A stretch of 64,000 nt of DNA from Arachis hypogaea. Taxonomy: Eukaryota; Streptophyta; Magnoliopsida; Fabales; Fabaceae. The stretch lies in NCBI RefSeq assembly GCF_003086295.3, contig NC_092048.1, forward strand, positions 253,001 through 317,000, read 5' to 3'. Of this stretch, positions 47,986 through 58,990 are shown piece by piece; within the stretch, counting starts at the first letter, position 1; each line of letters starts with the position of its first letter. The notes under the pieces are model-generated. The model was given only the letters and a program-made list of their open reading frames with translations, made no database searches and was not told the origin of the DNA. A program made the translations under genes and the position numbers.

Positions 47986-48693
47986 TAGGGTTGTGCATGG
48001 CCGATCCGTTCGGTTTCGAACATTTTAGAGATTAATTTTGTATGATTTTATCGGGTCTAAGATTGAATAAGGATCTCAAAAATAGATCCGATTATTATTT
48101 TGGGTTGGGTTCGGATCATAATTTGGGTTATTCAAATTCGATCTGGTGGTCCAATCATCATACACAATTAATATTTTATGTTATTAGTGATGGATGATGA
48201 CTATTTTTATGTGGAATTTAAATATTATAAACCTTAATATTTTGTTTTATTAGTTATTATTAGACTATAAATTAATGTTTTGTGTTTAAAATACATAAAA
48301 TTTTAGACTAATGCATAATATTGTATTATTTGTATTAATTTAAATATTTGGTATTATTAGACAATATTAGTATTGATTATGGTTATACTTTAATTTCAGA
48401 GAAGAGTTGGTTTTTATTATATTTTTTTACATGAATTTTATCATATCAAATAATAGTTAGAGTCTTAGAAATTTGGATATTTTTACATCCTAACTTATAA
48501 GAAGATATCAAAGATAATATAATGTTAACGGCCTGATTTTCACCCAATTTTTATCTGTATAATTGTGGTCCAAAAATGTATAAGTTTCATCGGGTTTAGG
48601 ACCATATTCGAGTCTAATAAATAAACGCGATATATATTTCGAGTTAAATCTAAATCACATTAGACCCGATTTCACCTGACCTATGCACACTAT
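47986..48693. mobile_element. Inverted-repeat element with TAGGGTTGTGCATGG-type ends
   Basis: The left end TAGGGTTGTGCATGGCC and the right end GACCTATGCACACTATA are imperfect inverse copies. Sub-terminal words such as GATCCGATTA, GGGTTCGGATC and ATTAGACCCGATTTCACC recur in both arms. This arrangement of repeated sub-terminal motifs is common in hAT elements, but no 8-bp duplication was confirmed. No coding frame. Confidence 0.5.
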
Positions 48694-49928
48694 ATTGTAA
48701 ACTAACACACCAAAAGACTAGTTATCTAAGATTTTGTTAATATTACCATCATATCTATTGTTGTAATAATAATAAAAATATAGATTATACCAAATAAGGA
48801 GATCAAGCCACATATACACAACTAGGTGAATGACTAAGCAGCACAGCGTAGCCACATGCCATAAACCTAACGAATCAAATCTTTCACAAAATATCAACTA
48901 GTTACTTTTGCAAACACGCGTCAATATATATTACCAATAATTAAGAGATCAGAAAGGGGGAAAAAATATGAAAGATTCTCTCCCTATTAGCACGTCATTT
49001 ATACAAAGCATTCTTAGCAACTTAGTATCATATTTAACGGTAACATATACATACATAAACATTAGTATTAATACATGCCACTCGTGCACATATTAGTTTA
49101 ATCTTTGTTTAAATATAATTGACCCTTGGTTCTTGGGATTCTAAGTAGCTTATCTATAACTCAAATAATTGTGGATCTCAACCTATGCAAATAACATACA
49201 TTTCTTTAATAATCCATGTTTGCGGTTGAAGCTCCTTCAATTTGAGACAAATCAAACAAAGAAAATTAAGGGCACCCCATTTTATAATGAATTTAATTTT
49301 AGTGTATTGTCGATATAAAATAATTTTATACGTGTATCTAATACATAACATCATATTAGTAAAAATAACTATCTTTTATATTAATTGTATGAATAATTAT
49401 AAAAAAACAAATGTGATTGTACGACTATGTAAAATATTTTATACTGTGAATACATCAAAATTAAACTATTTTATAATTTGAAATGAATAGGGTAATGTGG
49501 CAACATAGGAGGCAAGCTTAGGGGATGAGTAATGAGTTGTGTTTACCAACACACGGAGAAGAAGCCAAGTATACAACCCAAGGTTCAAAAACATTAATTT
49601 AACACTTGCTATGAGTTGTAATTTGTAACTATATACCCTTGTGGCCTATCTATGATTGTGTTACATCACCTATAATAGAGCATAATGTTGGGAAAGATGT
49701 GACAAATAAACCAAAATTGTAGGGAGACCCATGCGGGTATCACATGCTCCCCACTTAGATTAAATTGGGTGATGTTTAATTTTGCTATAGCTAACCTTTT
49801 TTTCAAAAAAAAAAAATGCTTTTACTTATATGATGAGATATGATATTTACTATTTGAACACTTAGGAAAATAGCATTTATTAATTTTAAATTTTATTAAA
49901 TAGTTAAAAGGATTGTATATATATTGAT
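48694..49928. other. Intergenic DNA
   Basis: AT-rich. An open frame at 49242-49481 has no recognisable content. No gene seen. Confidence 0.4.
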
Positions 49929-50500
49929 AGAGGTGTTCAAATCCAAGCCGATCCAAATTAAACCGCTCATTCAATCCAATCTAAATCAAAAACCGATTAA
50001 AACTGCATTAATTTGGATTTGATTGGATTCTATTTTTTGCAAACCGCTGGATCGGATTGAATTTCGGATCTACTTTTCATAACCGATCTAATCCAATCCA
50101 AACCGCACAATGTGTTATAATATTATTATTTTATTATTATATTTACAATTATACTTATAACATGTTCAATTTTTTTTACATTTTTATATTATTCATGTAT
50201 TATTATTTACATTTTAATAAATATTTTATGTTATCGTTGGCTTTTTAATATATTGTTGAGACTTGTTATGTCATTGTTGATTATTTAAAATTTGATGTTG
50301 AGACTTGTTATATGTATTTAATTTTTTTAATTTATAAAACCGCAAATCCAATCCAATCCAAACCGCTTGAAATTGGATTGGATCGGATCAGAATTTTTTT
50401 AAAAAAAGCATCCAATCCAAACGACATCGCAAGTAAAATTAGTGTTCGGATCGGATGAATTTTCAACTCAAAACCGATCCAAACCGCACCGCGAACACCC
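49929..50500. mobile_element. Inverted-repeat element with repeated ATCCAATCCAAACCG motifs
   Basis: The ends AGGTGTTCAAATCC and GCGAACACCCC are inverse. Sub-terminal AATCCAATCCAAACCGC words occur at both ends (50090-50106, 50346-50368 and 50462-50490), while the centre is AT-rich. It resembles hAT-type non-autonomous elements. No target duplication was confirmed. It ends 255 bp before the start codon of DUF241 gene 2. Confidence 0.6.
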
Positions 50501-50651
50501 CGGTATGTTGGTGTGTAAATGAATAAAGATTTTCCTTTTAGTGTTGGCAAATTGTGAAAATTTAAGTGTTAAAATTTCTGTTTTTTTTAATTAATTGTTA
50601 TTTAATTTAACCTTATGGGAGTTGAATGGAAAATGGATAATATTTAATACC

Positions 50652-50660
50652 TATATAAAT
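50652..50660 (+). promoter_or_regulatory. TATA box of DUF241 gene 2
   Basis: TATATAAAT, about 95 bases upstream of the ATG. Confidence 0.65.
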
Positions 50661-50754
50661 AAGAAGACTCAAGGATTGGTAATAGCACACCAAAGTTGAG
50701 CTTCCATTACAATATTAGAGGGAAACTAAAAAGAAAAAAAAAAAGAACAAAACC

Positions 50755-51645
50755 ATGGCAAGCAAGTATCAACTTCGTTCCATTAGTTTGCCATCAAGAT
50801 CTCATCCAAGCACTATTAGAGTTGATGAAGAACTCATCAAGCTCAAGACATGGGAAGCAACATCAACATCAACATCTAAGTCAATTGCCATTGGCTTTTC
50901 CTTGCTTCAAGATTTGTACCTCTCATTGGATGCATTTCTCAACATGGCATCAACACAACATGTGATTTCTCAAAACCAAGGTGGTGATGAGAAATATTTT
51001 GAAGAGGTCTTGGATGGTTCAATTAGGGTTTTGGACATTTGTGGCATCACAAGAGACATTATTCTACAAATTAAGGAGAATGTTCAATCCCTTCATTCTT
51101 CTCTAAGAAGAAGAAAAGGAGACTCAAGTGTTGAGAAAAGTGTGCTTGAGTACAATTTATTCACCAAGAAGATGAAGAAGAATTCCAAGAAGGTAATCAC
51201 AAATTTGAAGCATATGGATAGCAATTTTGGGGTGTCACCAATTTTGAATCTTGGTGACCACTTTGGTGCTGTGGTTAGGGTTCTTAGGGAAGTGATACTA
51301 ATGAACTTGTTTGTGTTCCAATTACTATTGTCTTTCTTCAATATGTCAAAGTCAAAGTCAAAGTCAAAGTCAACCAAATGGTTGATGGTGGCAAAACTTT
51401 TGCACAAAGGGGTCATAGCTTGTGATGAAGATAACTCACAAAATGTCAATGAGTTGCAATGTGTGGAAGCATCTCTAAGTACCCTTTTAATTGAAGGGAT
51501 TAATAATGGTGAGAAGATGCATATAGCACATGAAAAGTTGGGGGCTTTGGAGAATGTTCTAGAAAGCCTTGATAATAATTTGGATAGCACATTTAGGAAC
51601 TTGATTAAGACTAGAGCCTCCCTTTTGAATATGATCTCTCAATAG
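50755..51645 (+). CDS. DUF241 domain protein, tandem copy 2
   Basis: Intronless, 296 aa. It opens with QLRSISLPSRSHPSTIRVDE, nearly identical to copy 3, so the ATG at 50755 is well supported. The core motif LDICGITRDIILQIKENVQS and the basic SSLRRRKG patch are typical of the family, and the C-terminus LDNNLDSTFRNLIKTRASLL ends 12 residues before the stop. A run of (TCAAAG) units at about 51346-51371 encodes SKSKSKSKS where copy 3 has only a short LKSKP, so a coding microsatellite has lengthened a loop before TKW. Biochemical function unknown. Confidence 0.92.
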   Translation: MASKYQLRSISLPSRSHPSTIRVDEELIKLKTWEATSTSTSKSIAIGFSLLQDLYLSLDAFLNMASTQHVISQNQGGDEKYFEEVLDGSIRVLDICGITRDIILQIKENVQSLHSSLRRRKGDSSVEKSVLEYNLFTKKMKKNSKKVITNLKHMDSNFGVSPILNLGDHFGAVVRVLREVILMNLFVFQLLLSFFNMSKSKSKSKSTKWLMVAKLLHKGVIACDEDNSQNVNELQCVEASLSTLLIEGINNGEKMHIAHEKLGALENVLESLDNNLDSTFRNLIKTRASLLNMISQ

Positions 51646-52449
51646 AGTTTTCTTATTAGTTAGCAATGTAATTTTGTCTCTAAATCCTATTAGACATCCA
51701 AGTTTTAGGGATATGCTGAGGATTTGAAATTTTCTTACCTTAGTTTTTTGTAAATTTGTATAATTCAAAGGTTAGAAATCAAATGCAAAGAAGAAGCTTA
51801 TTGTTATATCCTATGTTGTGGTTTCAAAATGCCATATACTTAATTTTATTATTTATTTTTTTTCACATACATCTAATAAAAATATTATTCGTATACCAAA
51901 ATCTGTTACTGAAATTTGTTACTAATATATATTTACGTATAAATATATTTATGATTTTATTTATTTTTAATATATATTTTATACTGATGATAGTTGATTT
52001 TTGATAATTGATTTTAGTACACGTATATTAATTAATTTTATATTTTAAGCTTTTGAAAAGTGGCTATTCAAATGGAAAAAGTCTAAGTAATTAGCATTTT
52101 TTTTAGTTTGTAATAAACAATTTTATTTTGTCACTAAAAGAAAAAATATTTATTCATTAATTAATTTTCTTATTTTTTATATTGGTTATAAAATTATTAG
52201 TCATGTAATTTGATTCATTGTAAGTTAAAACTTCTTAGACATACTTTTTTTTTCATTTTTTTATTTATTCACAAGGGTGCATTCAAGTGTGATTATTATT
52301 ATACAAAACTTTTTAAATAGATGCCTTAGCTTTGATTTACAATAACTAATCAAATCTTGTATTTATGTTCACCTCTTAATTATTTATGAACATTTTGTTA
52401 GGAGTCATGAATCATAATAGGATTCATTTTATTTATTCGTTTACCTATT
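51646..52449. other. 3' flank of DUF241 gene 2
   Basis: AT-rich, with a low-complexity open frame (51756-52004) of no apparent meaning. Confidence 0.4.
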
Positions 52450-52633
52450 TTTATTTTTTAGTTGTTTACGGTATCTCTTAGTTTGATAGATCAAAGATTA
52501 ATCGGTTGTGAATTTAAATTTTATTTAAGAGTTTATCATTGGCCAATGATTTGCTCCATATATAAAATAAGATTCGAACTCTGAACACTTTCTTAAGCGG
52601 ACGAGTGAGCTGATTACTCGACTAACCAGTTGG
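52450..52633 (-). repeat. tRNA-derived SINE-like copy (best preserved)
   Basis: Read on the minus strand it starts CCAACTGGTTAGTCGAGTAA, where TTAGTCGAGTAA matches an RNA polymerase III A-box. About 45 bases on comes GAGTTCGAATC, a B-box. The tail runs through CATTGGCCAATGATAAACTC and TTTGATCTATCAAACTAAG to AGATACC and an A-rich end. This layout is a tRNA-derived SINE of about 180 bp. Confidence 0.7.
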
Positions 52634-54465
52634 TTATTTTTATTTTTTATTTAGTTGGTTGCAAAAATGACAAATTTAGAGTTCTGCCTTCAGGACATAG
52701 TCATCAAAAGTGATGCAAAGGAGTATGGTCTGAACTACACGTGTTGACCTGTGAGTGAACTATGCCATGACCTTGAATATCAAGAAAGATAAAGGTTTTA
52801 AAAACTTATATATATATATAATGAGAAAAAGATAAAGGCTTAATTATGTATATTGTTCCACCGTTCAGTGCAAGAAAAGTATTCCTTGATTAATGGGAAC
52901 TTCACATGTCTTTTTTCATGTCTATAATTTCAACAATGTACCACTCCTACTTTTCTTTATAGAAAAGCATCTTGTATGTATATATGGGCATATGGCTTAT
53001 ATTTATGTCCATAAGAAATGAAAGAAGAAAAAGACTTTATCATCAACAAATGCTAAATGCGTTCATGTATGTTCCTAGGTTATTTAATTTGTTTTGCAAG
53101 TTAAATGCGTTTATGTTCCTAGGTTTTGTTCAGTAAGTCAAATTATTATATGTATCTTTAATAATCATGTTATTGGTTACTTGTATAAAAAATTAGCTAT
53201 TAATTATTATATAAAAATACATTATAATTCATTTTTAATGACAAATTTTTAGTGGTAATAATATATGTCTTAATTTATGTTTTTGTGACAATTATATATT
53301 TATCGTTATTATTATATATTAGACAATCATGTATTTTTTGCGACCACTAAAAAAATCTTTATTGACAATTATATAATTGCCGTTAAAACCTTTTAGCCAC
53401 AAAGTATAAAATGGTTACTGTCTAATTACCTATAAATATATTAGTAGCTATTGTTATTAAAAACAAAATAAATAAATACTAAAAATAATTTTTCTAGTAA
53501 TAATATATATTTTGTCCCTATAATTTTTTCCATCATACTACTAGAAAAATGTTTAATTATTTTAATAAATTAAATTATTTAAATAACTAATTATATAATT
53601 AAAAAATATATAAATTAATACATACATATATAAATACAGATAATAATTAATTTATTTAATAGCTGATTATTAATATACATACAATATTTTTCTTTGATAT
53701 AATGCATCTTAGTAGTTCATGGATATACTCGTAGAGGTTTCAATTTCTCTAGAATTATTTTAAAATTATAATTTGATGTGTTTCAAAGCAGGCCTGCCTC
53801 CTAATTAAATAATGCTTTATATGGCATCCCTGTATAGTATATATATTTTTGAAGTCATGCTATTTCTTTAGGAAACACATGGAATAATATGGTATTAATA
53901 TGACAAATCATATATATGTATGTGTCAGTCTTCTTTCTTTGGTAAAATAACCACGCCCCTTGTGATGAAATAATTTATCAATATTATTCCACATAAATAC
54001 TATTCAAGAATATTTTGTTCCCTACACATATTTTGATCGCTTACCAATTAAATAGAAAATAGCTATGATAGATATTATTCCAATCATATATATAAATTTC
54101 ATTTTTATAATCTATTTTTTAGGCCGGCAGAGTTTGGACTTTGGACCATTCAAAATTGGTAGCTATCTTTCTTAATTATTTTTAGAGAATGAATTGTGAT
54201 ATACTCATGATATTTAATTTTTGTGGTGTGACACATGCAATTTATATTAAAAATATTGGTTAGGAGTTTAGATAAAAGAGAATATTTGGTTAGGAATTGG
54301 TTTTATTCATTCACACACGGCGAGATCTATTGCGCAAATTATTTTTTATATTGGGGGTAGAAATGATATTTTTTAGGATTATAAATTATAAAGATGTTAT
54401 TTTTAAATGTAGAATTTTTTTATTTAAAATGTAAAAATTGGACTCTTTTATTTTTTTTGGAAAAA
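52634..54465. other. AT-rich intergenic region
   Basis: No gene recognised. CTAGTAATA (53493-53501) and TACTACTAGAAAAATG (53536-53551) resemble CACTA transposon ends facing each other, but no element could be delimited. Confidence 0.35.
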
Positions 54466-54620
54466 AAATTGGACCATCCAATTTGTTAGGAACAAAAATC
54501 AGACCCTCCGATTTATACATTTTTTAAAAAATATATCACAACAAATAAATCGGACCCTCCGATTTGATATTTAAAAAAATTTAAAAATTAACTTACAAAT
54601 TAATCGGACCTACCAATTAC
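54466..54620. repeat. Spaced short near-palindromes (AAATCGGACCCTCCGATTT)
   Basis: Four copies of a 19-bp near-palindrome of the type AAATCGGACCCTCCGATTT occur at about 54466, 54497, 54547 and 54601, each with slight changes, separated by A/T-rich spacers. Confidence 0.6.
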
Positions 54621-55401
54621 TGATTTTTATATCAAAATAAAAACACATACACTATCAACAGAATTGAATTGCACACATTTACCTTTCATAATAAAAATTT
54701 TTAGCCGATCTATTGTAAAGGATCTCATGCAAAGAAAACAATTAATATTAAAAAATAATTTTCTAAAAACAAAAATTATATGATACATACTATTCGTGCA
54801 ATAATATAAAAAATTAATAATTTGTGTTCACTATATATATATATAAAATCATGAATTATTATTTGTTCATATCCATCAATTATGATTAAGTGCAGAGAAC
54901 TTTGGAACAGAATCCTTAAATGGTAAATTGGTAACCGACCTTCATGAACAAAAACCATAGGTACCATAAATTGTTGCTTAGATTCATTGAAGTTATAGAG
55001 ATACAAAGGCATGGACAGAGGAATTGGTGTTTTTAAATGTCTCCTTTCTATAAAACACGGAGGGAAAAAATTTGTAAGGTACACCTTCCCCATATGTAAC
55101 AACAAAAATTGAGGTATTTCAATTTTATTTTATATATATTGGGGTGATGCTTTGCTTGCTTCTATAGTTCTATTGCTGGTGGAAGACGTGACAACATAAC
55201 CCACGTCACAGGAAAGAAAAAACCAAACACTGCCTAGTACCTACATATGTCACATGTTTAATAAATTATATATCAAATATTAGATATGTTTTTACTTTTT
55301 AGGCTGATTTTTTCTTATATGGAAAAAATATTGATGTGTTTTTTTGGAAATAGAATTATTTAGTGTAATTACAGATGGGTGAATTTGTAGAGGAGAAGTC
55401 A

Positions 55402-55530
55402 ACACGTGAGGGGTGTGTTGCAATACGTGGGGGCGTGCTGGACACGTAGCAACATCTTGACTAATACGTAGGGAGATGTGTTGGACACGTGACAGCATAT
55501 TGGCCAATACGTGGAGGCGTGTTAAAACAT
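55402..55530. repeat. Minisatellite with clustered ACGT cores
   Basis: Imperfect tandem units of about 41-43 bp begin at 55422, 55463 and 55506 (AATACGTGGGGGCGTG...GACACGTAGCAACAT). With the flanking CACGTG at 55403, six ACGT cores fall within about 110 bp. ACGT is the core of G-box/ABRE sites bound by bZIP and bHLH factors. The array lies 630-750 bp upstream of DUF241 gene 3. Confidence 0.65.
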
Positions 55531-55659
55531 GTAGAAGCGTCTTAAATGATTTCTACAATACTGTAATACACTTCAAATATTAATATTCAACCAAAATACT
55601 ATCTTTATTTCCATATTAAAAATAATTTCTGATGTTTTCAATATTTTTATTTTTTTATT

Positions 55660-55664
<5 letters not shown>

Positions 55665-55702
<38 letters not shown>
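55665..55702. repeat. (AT)n microsatellite
   Basis: About 19 AT units running into ATGTATATGTATGTGTGTG. Confidence 0.95.
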
Positions 55703-55708
<6 letters not shown>

Positions 55709-56090
55709 GTATGTGTGTGTGTTAGTGTGTGATTTTAATTTTGGTCCAATTTTAATTGATTATTTTTTATTATTGATAATTTTTTGTCTTTATCATCTAA
55801 ATTTAATAGTACAAAGTTGCAATATATAGAGATCTAGAAAAAGTTTAAAAATTTGCAACTACAAAAGAAGATAAAGTTTTTTTTTTTTTATATTTATAAT
55901 GATAAGGGCTGAAAAAAGAAGAAAATAATAAATATATTTAAGAGAAAATTTTTAAAAGAATTAAGATTAAAACGGCCTACATTTTAGAAAGAATAAAAAA
56001 ATATATATTTAGGTCAAAATTAGATGAGCATCAATTGCCAGAAAGATACCCTTGGCTTTCTCTCCTTTCCCCACTTGAGATGTCTATAGG

Positions 56091-56098
56091 TATAAATA
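56091..56098 (+). promoter_or_regulatory. TATA box of DUF241 gene 3
   Basis: TATAAATA, 60-67 bases upstream of the first ATG. Confidence 0.7.
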
Positions 56099-56157
56099 GA
56101 AGAGGATTATTATTATTATAGCATTGAGTCCATCACAAAATTTGGTTACCCTTTATC

Positions 56158-57108
56158 ATGAAAAGGGCAACCATGGCTACCTTTAAACATTCTAGCAAAT
56201 ATGGTGTTAGATCTATTAGTTTACCAACTAGATCACATCCAAGCACAATTCAAGTAGAAGAAGAGCTCAACAAGCTTAAATCATGGGATTCATCATCATC
56301 ATCATCATCTTTGTCAAAGGTTGAAACAATTTGCTATGGTCTATTAGGCCTTGGTAAATTGTATAAGTGCATAGAAGATCTCTTGAAATTGCCATTGACC
56401 CAACAAGCATTAGGTCAACATAAAGATGAGAAATGGGTGAATGAGTTCTTGGATTGCCCCTTAAGGTTCCTTGATCTATTGGGAAAAACAAGGGATTCCA
56501 TCATGTTGATGAAATCAAGTGTTGAAGATCTTCAATCTTCACTTAGGAGGAGAAAGATTGGAAATCTTGACATTGAAGGACACATCTCTTCATATTGGAG
56601 CCTTAGAAGGAACATTAGAAAAGAATGCACAAAAAATTTGCTTTTTTTGAAGCAAATTGATGATGGGCCATTTCCTCCTCCTCCTTTGGATCTTGATGAT
56701 GATAACCATCTTTGTGCATTGGTAAGAGTTCTTAGAGAATCAAGTTTGATCACAAGCTCAATTTTCCAATCACTTTTTGTGTTCCTTTCTTCATCAATCT
56801 TGAAATCAAAGCCTACTAAATGGGCATTTGTGTCAAGATTGGTGCATAAGGGTGTTCTTATTTCTTGCAACAACAATCAACAAGAGAATGTTAATGCTCT
56901 TGAAAAAGTGGATCTATCACTTTGCAACTTGGAACTTACTATTATGGAGAATTTGAACAAAGAAGAAGTGGGTGAGAGGATTCAATCTACAAATAGAAGC
57001 CTTGAAGCTTTGGTATTAGGAATTCAAGGGATTGAAGAAGGGTTAGAGTGCTTGTTTAAGCACTTGATTAATACTAGGGTGTCTTTTCTTAATATAATTT
57101 CTCCTTGA
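56158..57108 (+). CDS. DUF241 domain protein, tandem copy 3
   Basis: Intronless, 316 aa from the first ATG. A second ATG at 56173 (MATFKHSSKYGVRSISLPT) matches the family start better and may be the one used. It shows YGVRSISLPTRSHPSTIQVE, a Ser run (SSSSSSSL) encoded by TCA repeats, the core LDLLGKTRDSIMLMKSSVED with SSLRRRKIG, a Pro-rich loop (GPFPPPPLDLDDD) absent from copies 1 and 2, and the closing LECLFKHLINTRVSFLNIIS. Closest to copy 2, which fits tandem duplication in the order 1, then 2/3. Function unknown. Confidence 0.92.
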   Translation: MKRATMATFKHSSKYGVRSISLPTRSHPSTIQVEEELNKLKSWDSSSSSSSLSKVETICYGLLGLGKLYKCIEDLLKLPLTQQALGQHKDEKWVNEFLDCPLRFLDLLGKTRDSIMLMKSSVEDLQSSLRRRKIGNLDIEGHISSYWSLRRNIRKECTKNLLFLKQIDDGPFPPPPLDLDDDNHLCALVRVLRESSLITSSIFQSLFVFLSSSILKSKPTKWAFVSRLVHKGVLISCNNNQQENVNALEKVDLSLCNLELTIMENLNKEEVGERIQSTNRSLEALVLGIQGIEEGLECLFKHLINTRVSFLNIISP

Positions 57109-57351
57109 GCATAATATATTTTTAATTTTAGGCATGTATAGTATATATATAGTTATGCATATTTGGAGGTTTGCTTCAACATATTATTATATTTTTCCAG
57201 ATGTATAGATACATATGTAGTTGTTAGGTGCCATTAATGATGAAGCAATATTGTATACTCTGCTTGTTAATCAAAGTTTTGTTCACTCAAATATTGTGAT
57301 CTTTCCTAGCCCTTTTTTCTATGTATGTAAACCAAATAATAATAATAATAA

Positions 57352-57668
57352 GGTTTAATTACTCTGTTGGTCCCTATAGTTTCGTGAAATTTTCAATTAG
57401 ATTCTTATACTTTTTTTTTTTTTTTAATTGGGTCCCTGTACCAAAATTTTTTTTTTCAATTAAGTCCCTCTTAGTAGTAATTGGCTTAATTTTATAGGGA
57501 CCCAACTAAAAAAAAATTGGTACAGGAATCTAAATAAAAGAAAAAAAAAAGTGTAGAGACCCAATTAAAAAAAATTTTTGGTGCAAGGACTCAATTAAAA
57601 GAAAAAAAAGTATAGGGACCTAATTGAAAATTTTGCAAAACTATAGAGACCAGTAGAGTAATTAAACC
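57352..57668. mobile_element. GGTTTAATTA-type Mutator MITE
   Basis: The ends GGTTTAATTACTCTGTTGG and CCAGTAGAGTAATTAAACC are inverse copies. Inside, TTGGGTCCCT and AGGGACC words repeat on both arms. The flanks are TAATAATAA on each side, but they lie in a TAA microsatellite, so the 9-bp duplication is suggestive only. Same family as 28665-28980. Confidence 0.75.
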
Positions 57669-57699
<31 letters not shown>

Positions 57700-58189
57700 T
57701 TGAAAAAGAAATTTACAAGTGCTTTTCACTTTACTTTATAAAGCGCCTTTCACTTTACTTGAATATTTTGGCTAATGAATCTTTAATAATACATTTGGTA
57801 AAAGTGTCTTAAACTAATAACAATGTAATACACATAACAGAGTGTGTCATATTCTGACCTGCCACAAAATTTATGGGCTATAATAAATTAAATTAAAGAG
57901 AAAAGAACAATAGGTTATTGGCTATTTTATTTTGGCAAAAAATATGTAATGATTAAAATTAAATATTCATAGATTTCTTATGTGTTTCATTCTTTTAATA
58001 ATAAAAACATATAATTATTTAATTTTAATTAAAGACTTATTATATCTTCAAACAAAAAATGGTTAAAGATCTATTTTATATTTTCTCTAATAAAAATGCG
58101 CTAGAAAACTATGATTTATATGAGTCATGGGCATTACCCAAAGTTGGTGAGGTAACAATACTGGTCACCTAACCATATAGTTCACAGAC

Positions 58190-58237
<48 letters not shown>
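58190..58237. repeat. (ATT)n microsatellite
   Basis: About 16 uninterrupted units. Confidence 0.95.
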
Positions 58238-58239
<2 letters not shown>

Positions 58240-58744
58240 TGATCAATTAATAATTATTCAGTAGTCTGGTAAGTGGTAACTCGTGTTGAATAATTTACAA
58301 AAACATATTGGAATGAAAGTGATGAGAATCAATATCAGAATGTGATAGCAGAATATCATATTTATTGTGTGTATCATCTCTTAACTGTAAACAGGTAATT
58401 TCAACTACGTCTAAAGTCTAACTGGCAAGAATATGAATCTGATACAAAAATTATAAATATGTGATTTAATAAGTTGGTGCCGGCTGCAGTATGGATCTTT
58501 ATTTTTTAAGTGTACAAGAGTATGATATACATTATTATTTTATTTTATTTTTTGTTCTTTGTATTACACATGGTATTCCCTACAAAATCTACTATATATA
58601 ATGACAATTTAGAGATATTTGATATATAACTTATCATCTTAACTAATTTTAAATTTGTTATTGTTATACATATTTATTAAATAAGAATGTGAAATAATAA
58701 AGCAAATAGGATTTGTGGGTAGTTAATTTATTTTTTTAGTTTTT

Positions 58745-58877
58745 CATGGTATTCTCAAGTTCATTTAAAGATTTGTTGTTGCTCAATGGATTACTGTATG
58801 CACAAGGCGAAATTTAAACTTCAGATACTTGTTCAAGCAAACTAATGAACTAACTAATAGACAATCCCAACTTGATT
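58745..58877 (-). repeat. tRNA-derived SINE-like copy
   Basis: A degenerate family member recognised by GCTCAATGGATTACTGTATG and the GTTCAAGCAAACTAATGAAC head region. A further partial tail fragment lies at about 58906-58990 in the same direction. Confidence 0.5.
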
Positions 58878-58990
58878 GTGTGGTTAGTTAATTTTTCTTT
58901 TCACATTATCTTCTTATCCAGTAGGTCAATAACTAATATGTAGCCGATGTGAATTCTATTTAAAAATTTGTAGCTGAGAAATCAATTGCT

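Noticed and set aside
53490..53551. Two facing CTAGTA / TACTAGAAAAA motifs as CACTA ends
   Set aside because: They are short, common in AT-rich DNA, and no bounded element emerged on either side.
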